DNA of 8,922 bases from an uncultured Eubacteriales bacterium. GTDB lineage: Bacteria; Bacillota; Clostridia; Oscillospirales; Acutalibacteraceae. The position numbers were made by a program, and so were the translations under genes. The notes beneath the pieces are model-generated. The model saw only the letters and a list, made by a program, of their open reading frames with translations, was not told the origin of the DNA and ran no database searches. Shown here in pieces: positions 6,312-8,922 of this stretch; within the stretch, counting starts at the first letter, position 1; each line of letters opens with the position of its first letter. The stretch spans positions 1 to 8,922 of the forward strand of contig CAKSNI010000034.1 in the NCBI GenBank assembly GCA_934476025.1. The letters run 5' to 3'.

Positions 6312-6694
6312 TCAAGTCCTCTCCACCCATCGCGGCGGAGGGGCAATCAAAGGGCATATCGTCGACACAGGCTTTGTATCTTTCCGCCCGCCGTAAGCGG
6401 CAGGCGTCCATCACGGTGCTGTGTCTCCTCTCCCCAACAAAACCGCTTTGCTTGTTTTGTCGGGGGCCCCGGATGAATATGTCTTTTGATTGCTTTGGTG
6501 TAATCACGGAAAACCGCGTTACGATATAGAAAAATGAGGAGGAAACCAAAATGACAAAAGAAAAGTCACTCAAACGGGCATGGATGAGCGCCGCATTGTC
6601 GGTACTTTTGTGTGTAGCCATGCTCATCGGCACCACCTTTGCGTGGTTCACCGACACCGCATCCACCGCGGTCAACAAGATCCAGGCCGGGAAT
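6312..6694 (+). repeat. Copy 1 of cassette repeat (leader, RBS, signal-peptide region)
   Basis: This stretch is nearly identical to 7757-8149, with a small number of substitutions and one 10-base insertion in copy 2. It covers the whole upstream region, the ribosome binding site and about the first 48 codons of the gene. Similarity ends abruptly after GCCGGGAAT, where the mature domains diverge. The 5' ends of the two repeats lie 1445 bases apart. Confidence 0.93.
6318..6542 (+). ncRNA. Structured 5' leader, copy 1 (candidate cis-regulatory RNA)
   Basis: Several nested pairings are visible. P0 is CCTCTCC 6318-6324 with GGAGGGG 6337-6343. The long stem P1 is 6343-6359 with 6477-6493, 17 pairs including two G-U. 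Inside it are P2, GACACAG 6364-6370 with CTGTGTC 6419-6425, enclosing an 8-pair hairpin with one mismatch (6386-6405, loop TAAG), and P3, 6432-6443 with 6454-6465, 12 positions and one mismatch. P4 is 6500-6522. The P2-P3 linker CTCCTC (6425-6430) is complementary to GAGGAG of the ribosome binding site (6536-6541), a possible translation switch. It matches no riboswitch class I know. A dispersed palindromic repeat is the main alternative. Confidence 0.5.
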
Positions 6695-7738
6695 CTGGAT
6701 GTACAATTAGAGTACAGCAAAGATTTCACCGAATGGAAAAAAGTGAACGATACGACTAAGGTGTTCGAGAACAGCACACTGTGGGAACCCGGTCGTACAG
6801 AGGTTGTATATCTTCGTGTTACGAACGCAGGAACGCTTGCACTGAAGTATACGCTCGGCATTTATAACCTTTACAATAGCACCGGCAAAAATGTTTTGGG
6901 CAACAAATATAGACTCAGCGACTATGTGAAGCTGGGCGTAGCGGAAGCCGATGCTGCATATGCAGACCGTGCGGCGGCGATCAGTGCTGTGCAAGACAGC
7001 GCCAAAACGCTTAATAGTATTGGAGACACCGGTGTTGTCGGTGCAGACCTTGCTACCAACACTACAAAGGTCTATGCAATGGTGCTTTATATGCCTACGG
7101 AAGTCGGAAACGAAGCTAACCCGAAAAATAATGATCCGTATTGGGCGGCAAAGGTTTCCTTCGGTATCAGTGTAAGCGCTACACAGGCAATGTCTGAATC
7201 GGATTCGTTTGACAATACATACGATGAAGATGCTGCCACCATTCTGTCTGCAATCAGCTTTTCTTCCGGAAAGCACGAAATCACCCAGAATATGCAGGCG
7301 AACGGACGCTTTGGCGCAGTACAGGCGGAAAGAACAGCTCAGTTTAATATCAATGCCGATGTATATGCCGTGTACACAAAAGATACAAACGGCACTACCG
7401 GCGGAGCCATGGCTGTTTCTGCTGATGGAGACAGTAAGGTCATCATCAACGGCGGTGATTTCCGTCAGGTCAGTGTACCTGCCGACGACCCTGTATGCGA
7501 TCTGATTTATGCCCTCGGCAATGCTACGATCGAAATCAACGGCGGTACCTTCAAGGCCGTGACTCCCGCTAATACCTTGAACTGCAAGGATGGCTCCAAT
7601 GCGAAGATCACCGTTAAGGGCGGTAGCTTCTATAAGTATGACCCGTCTAACCCGACCCTTGGAGACAACGAAGTTGTCGTTGCTCCAGGCTACCATGTAG
7701 TACAAGACGGCAACTGGTTCAATGTTGTTGCCGATTAA
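6551..7738 (+). CDS. SipW-dependent surface protein with short beta-solenoid C-terminus
   Basis: This 395-residue protein starts at ATG 6551, with GAGGAGG 8 bases upstream. The signal peptide (8-31) has the SipW junction GTTFA-WFTDTASTAVNKI and is nearly identical at DNA level to that of the next gene. Residues 45-212 are the TasA-like domain: LWEPGRTE (78-84), TNAGTLALKYTL, LSDYVKLGV, MPTEVGNEAN (181-190), ending SVSATQ. An Ala-rich insertion lies at 130-150. The linker DSFDNTYD (218-225) leads to a repetitive C-terminal part with INGGDF (299-304), INGGTF (329-334) and VKGGSF (355-360) rungs, closing with YDPSN and VVAPGYHVVQDGNWFNV. The architecture matches the preceding gene but with a different, shorter solenoid. 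It follows a structured leader, so it may be controlled separately from its neighbour. Its binding target is unknown. Confidence 0.85.
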   Translation: MTKEKSLKRAWMSAALSVLLCVAMLIGTTFAWFTDTASTAVNKIQAGNLDVQLEYSKDFTEWKKVNDTTKVFENSTLWEPGRTEVVYLRVTNAGTLALKYTLGIYNLYNSTGKNVLGNKYRLSDYVKLGVAEADAAYADRAAAISAVQDSAKTLNSIGDTGVVGADLATNTTKVYAMVLYMPTEVGNEANPKNNDPYWAAKVSFGISVSATQAMSESDSFDNTYDEDAATILSAISFSSGKHEITQNMQANGRFGAVQAERTAQFNINADVYAVYTKDTNGTTGGAMAVSADGDSKVIINGGDFRQVSVPADDPVCDLIYALGNATIEINGGTFKAVTPANTLNCKDGSNAKITVKGGSFYKYDPSNPTLGDNEVVVAPGYHVVQDGNWFNVVAD

Positions 7739-7762
7739 CTGAAAATCACAAAGAAATCAAGT

Positions 7763-7997
7763 CCTCTCCACCCATTGCGGCGGAGGGGCAATCAAAGGGC
7801 ATATCGTCGACACAAGCTTTGTATCTTTCCGCCCGCCGTAAGCGGCAGGCGTCCATCACGGTGCTGTGTCTCCTCTCCCCAACAAAACCGCTTTGCTTGT
7901 TTTGTCGGGGGCCCCGGATGAATATGCCTTTTGATTGCTTTGGTGTAATCACGGAAAATCGCGTTACGATATATTACGATATAGAAAAATGAGGAGG
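7763..7997 (+). ncRNA. Structured 5' leader, copy 2 (candidate cis-regulatory RNA)
   Basis: It has the same fold as copy 1. The P1 stem is 7788-7804 with 7922-7938 (17 pairs, one G-U where copy 1 has two). P2 is GACACA 7809-7814 with TGTGTC 7865-7870 (one inner pair lost). The GC hairpin is 7831-7850 and P3 is 7877-7910. In P1 the change T to C on the right arm converts a G-U to a G-C pair, and in P4 a C to T change converts G-C to G-U, so pairing is kept. CTCCTC (7870-7875) can again pair with GAGGAG (7991-7996). The tandem 10-base duplication lies between the fold and the ribosome binding site. Confidence 0.5.
7964..7983 (+). repeat. 10-bp tandem duplication upstream of the third large gene
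   Basis: TTACGATATA occurs twice in direct succession; copy 1 of the leader has a single unit (6519-6528). It lies just 7 bases before the ribosome binding site and changes the spacing between the structured leader and the start by about one helical turn. Confidence 0.9.
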
Positions 7998-8005
7998 AAA
8001 CCAAA

Positions 8006-8922
8006 ATGACAAAAGAAAAGTCACTCAAACGGGCATGGATGAGCGCCGCGTTGTCGGTACTTTTGTGTGTGGCCATGCTCGTCGGCACCACCTTTGCGTG
8101 GTTCACCAGCACCGCATCCACTGCGGTCAACAAGATCCAGGCCGGGAATTTAAAGGTGGATATTGTTGATCAAAACAACCAATCTTTAAACGGCAAAACG
8201 CTCAGCTTTAAAAACAAGGAAGGCAGCGCCGATATCCTGTGGGAACCGGGTGCCACCTTCACACTGGATCCCTTTAATATTGTAAACAAGGGAAACCTTG
8301 CTTTCAAGTATAAGGTTGTTATCAGTGGCGTTAACGGCAACGCAAAACTGCTCGAAGCGATCGACTTCTTCGTTAAAATCGGGGAAGCCGAACAAGTGGC
8401 TCTTGCTGATTGGGATGGCATCCTGCTGCCCGTGGGCGAAGCCGCTACCGACACCATGGATGCAGGAACCACTTCTGCTATCACGATTTCCGGTACAATG
8501 AAGAAAGAAGCCGGCAATGAGTATCAGGGTCTGTCCATCGACGGCATCGGCATCACCGTTGTTGCTTCTCAGTATACATACGAGTACGACAGCTTCGGCA
8601 ACACCTATGATGCAAATGCTGACGAAAGCACTGCTTTCTACACTCTTGCTCAGTTCAATGCGCTGACCAAGATTCCCGAGGGTGTCAAGGTAGCATATGT
8701 TAATCTGAACGGTGCTTCTCTCGAGGGCGGCCTCACCGTCGGTAATGAGAATATCGCAGATCACTATACTTACACGGATTGGGGTAGCGATATCGCACCC
8801 GTTGGTTATCCAAAAAAGGTTGGGACTGATAAGAGAGCGAGTGATGGTGCTACTCGCTACATCTATTCCACCGGTAAGCCTGCGGCTGATATCATTCTGA
8901 TTGGCTCTGTAACGGGCGCAAA
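8006..8922 (+). CDS. SipW-dependent TasA-like surface protein, cut by the right edge
   Basis: The frame starts at ATG 8006, with GAGGAGG 8 bases upstream, and stays open for 305 codons to the window end. The signal peptide has the SipW-type junction GTTFA-WFTSTASTAVNKI; the usual D of AWFTD is S here (residue 35). Residues 45-188 form the TasA-like domain, shorter than in the two preceding paralogues: LWEPGATF (78-85), NKGNLAFKYKV, AGNEYQG (169-175) and a strand ending VVASQ. GNEYQ links it closely to the anchored protein at 2669-3466. The linker DSFGNTYD (195-202) is followed by a C-terminal domain with LAQFNALTKIPEGVKVAYVN and EGGLTVGNENI, possibly the start of another solenoid. The C-terminus is not visible, so a sorting signal cannot be excluded. 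Confidence 0.85.
   Translation, partial: MTKEKSLKRAWMSAALSVLLCVAMLVGTTFAWFTSTASTAVNKIQAGNLKVDIVDQNNQSLNGKTLSFKNKEGSADILWEPGATFTLDPFNIVNKGNLAFKYKVVISGVNGNAKLLEAIDFFVKIGEAEQVALADWDGILLPVGEAATDTMDAGTTSAITISGTMKKEAGNEYQGLSIDGIGITVVASQYTYEYDSFGNTYDANADESTAFYTLAQFNALTKIPEGVKVAYVNLNGASLEGGLTVGNENIADHYTYTDWGSDIAPVGYPKKVGTDKRASDGATRYIYSTGKPAADIILIGSVTGA

Larger units (their letters stand above)
7757..8149 (+). repeat. Copy 2 of cassette repeat (leader, RBS, signal-peptide region)
   Basis: Near-identical to 6312-6694. The main difference is an extra 10 bases at 7964-7983, where TTACGATATA is present twice in tandem and only once in copy 1. The identity of non-coding and coding parts alike suggests recent duplication or gene conversion, and the pair offers a substrate for homologous recombination that would delete or fuse the intervening gene. 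Confidence 0.93.

Noticed and set aside
6343..6493. Leader repeat as a miniature transposable element with 17-bp terminal repeats
   Set aside because: No target duplication flanks the 17-bp arms, the repeat identity extends well beyond them into the coding region, and arm differences are mostly G-U compatible. Not fully excluded.
6312..6550. Independent promoter inside the leader repeat
   Set aside because: TGTAAT (6499-6504) and GATATA (6523-6528) resemble -10 elements, but neither has a -35-like hexamer at 16-18 bases, so no promoter is called.
6707..7705. 332-codon open frame on the minus strand opposite the second large gene
   Set aside because: Same reasoning: it lies in the same relative phase to a real gene as the other antisense frame and shows no independent coding signal.
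7746..7952. Small minus-strand frames in both leader repeats (encoding MDACRLRRAERYKACVDD)
   Set aside because: They are conserved only because the whole DNA repeat is conserved. One of the few differences changes an amino acid, no ribosome binding site is clear, and RNA structure on the plus strand explains the conservation better. Such frames may be annotated as small hypothetical proteins elsewhere.
1..8922. CRISPR array, tRNA or rRNA genes
   Set aside because: No regularly spaced short repeats and no tRNA- or rRNA-like sequence was seen on either strand.

Overview
The window looks like a chromosomal surface-protein locus of a gut-type Clostridia bacterium (Firmicutes, probably Oscillospirales/Ruminococcaceae-like). 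The evidence is a SipW-type signal peptidase surrounded by several SipW-dependent (TasA/camelysin-like) proteins, an SPKTG wall-sorting signal, strong GGAGG ribosome binding sites and moderately high GC. The genus cannot be read from the sequence.

Layout. (1) Positions 1-808 are a mosaic of gene debris: an unrecognised reading frame on the minus strand running off the left edge (about 2-303), then the C-terminal part of a WYL-domain regulator on the plus strand (about 371-808) without its DNA-binding half. (2) The gene-free stretch 809-1214 holds two strong hairpin terminators (818-863 and 888-926), one arm of a 26-bp perfect inverted repeat (948-973), a leftward promoter with an extended -10 (1000-1028) and an 11-bp operator-like inverted repeat (1014-1051). 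(3) Positions 1215-2330 encode a complete tyrosine recombinase. The second arm of the 26-bp repeat lies just beyond it at 2411-2436. The 1489-bp segment 948-2436 therefore has the anatomy of an invertible switch carrying its own recombinase and an outward promoter. (4) From 2669 rightward runs a tapA-sipW-tasA-like operon: a wall-anchored TasA-fold protein (2669-3466), a small overlapping TasA-fold protein (3459-4004), SipW (4085-4798), and three large SipW-dependent proteins (4860-6305, 6551-7738, and 8006 to beyond the right edge). The two complete large ones have beta-solenoid C-termini.

How the parts may work together (inference). SipW would process the exported TasA-like subunits, which would form a surface fibre or matrix. 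The SPKTG protein could be the wall anchor. In the orientation given, the promoter inside the recombinase segment points away from the operon, into a terminator whose T-tract is on the minus strand. Inversion at the 26-bp repeats would aim it at the operon, whose upstream region (2437-2668) shows no convincing promoter. I read the sequence as the OFF state of a Hin-like phase switch built with a tyrosine recombinase.

The second and third large genes are each preceded by a near-identical module of about 385 bp (6312-6694 and 7757-8149). It comprises a structured leader, a ribosome binding site and the signal-peptide coding region, after which the genes diverge. The leader can fold into a long closing stem with internal hairpins, and the copies differ mostly at positions that keep RNA pairing. 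This suggests a cis-regulatory RNA and a cassette-like way of adding or swapping surface subunits.
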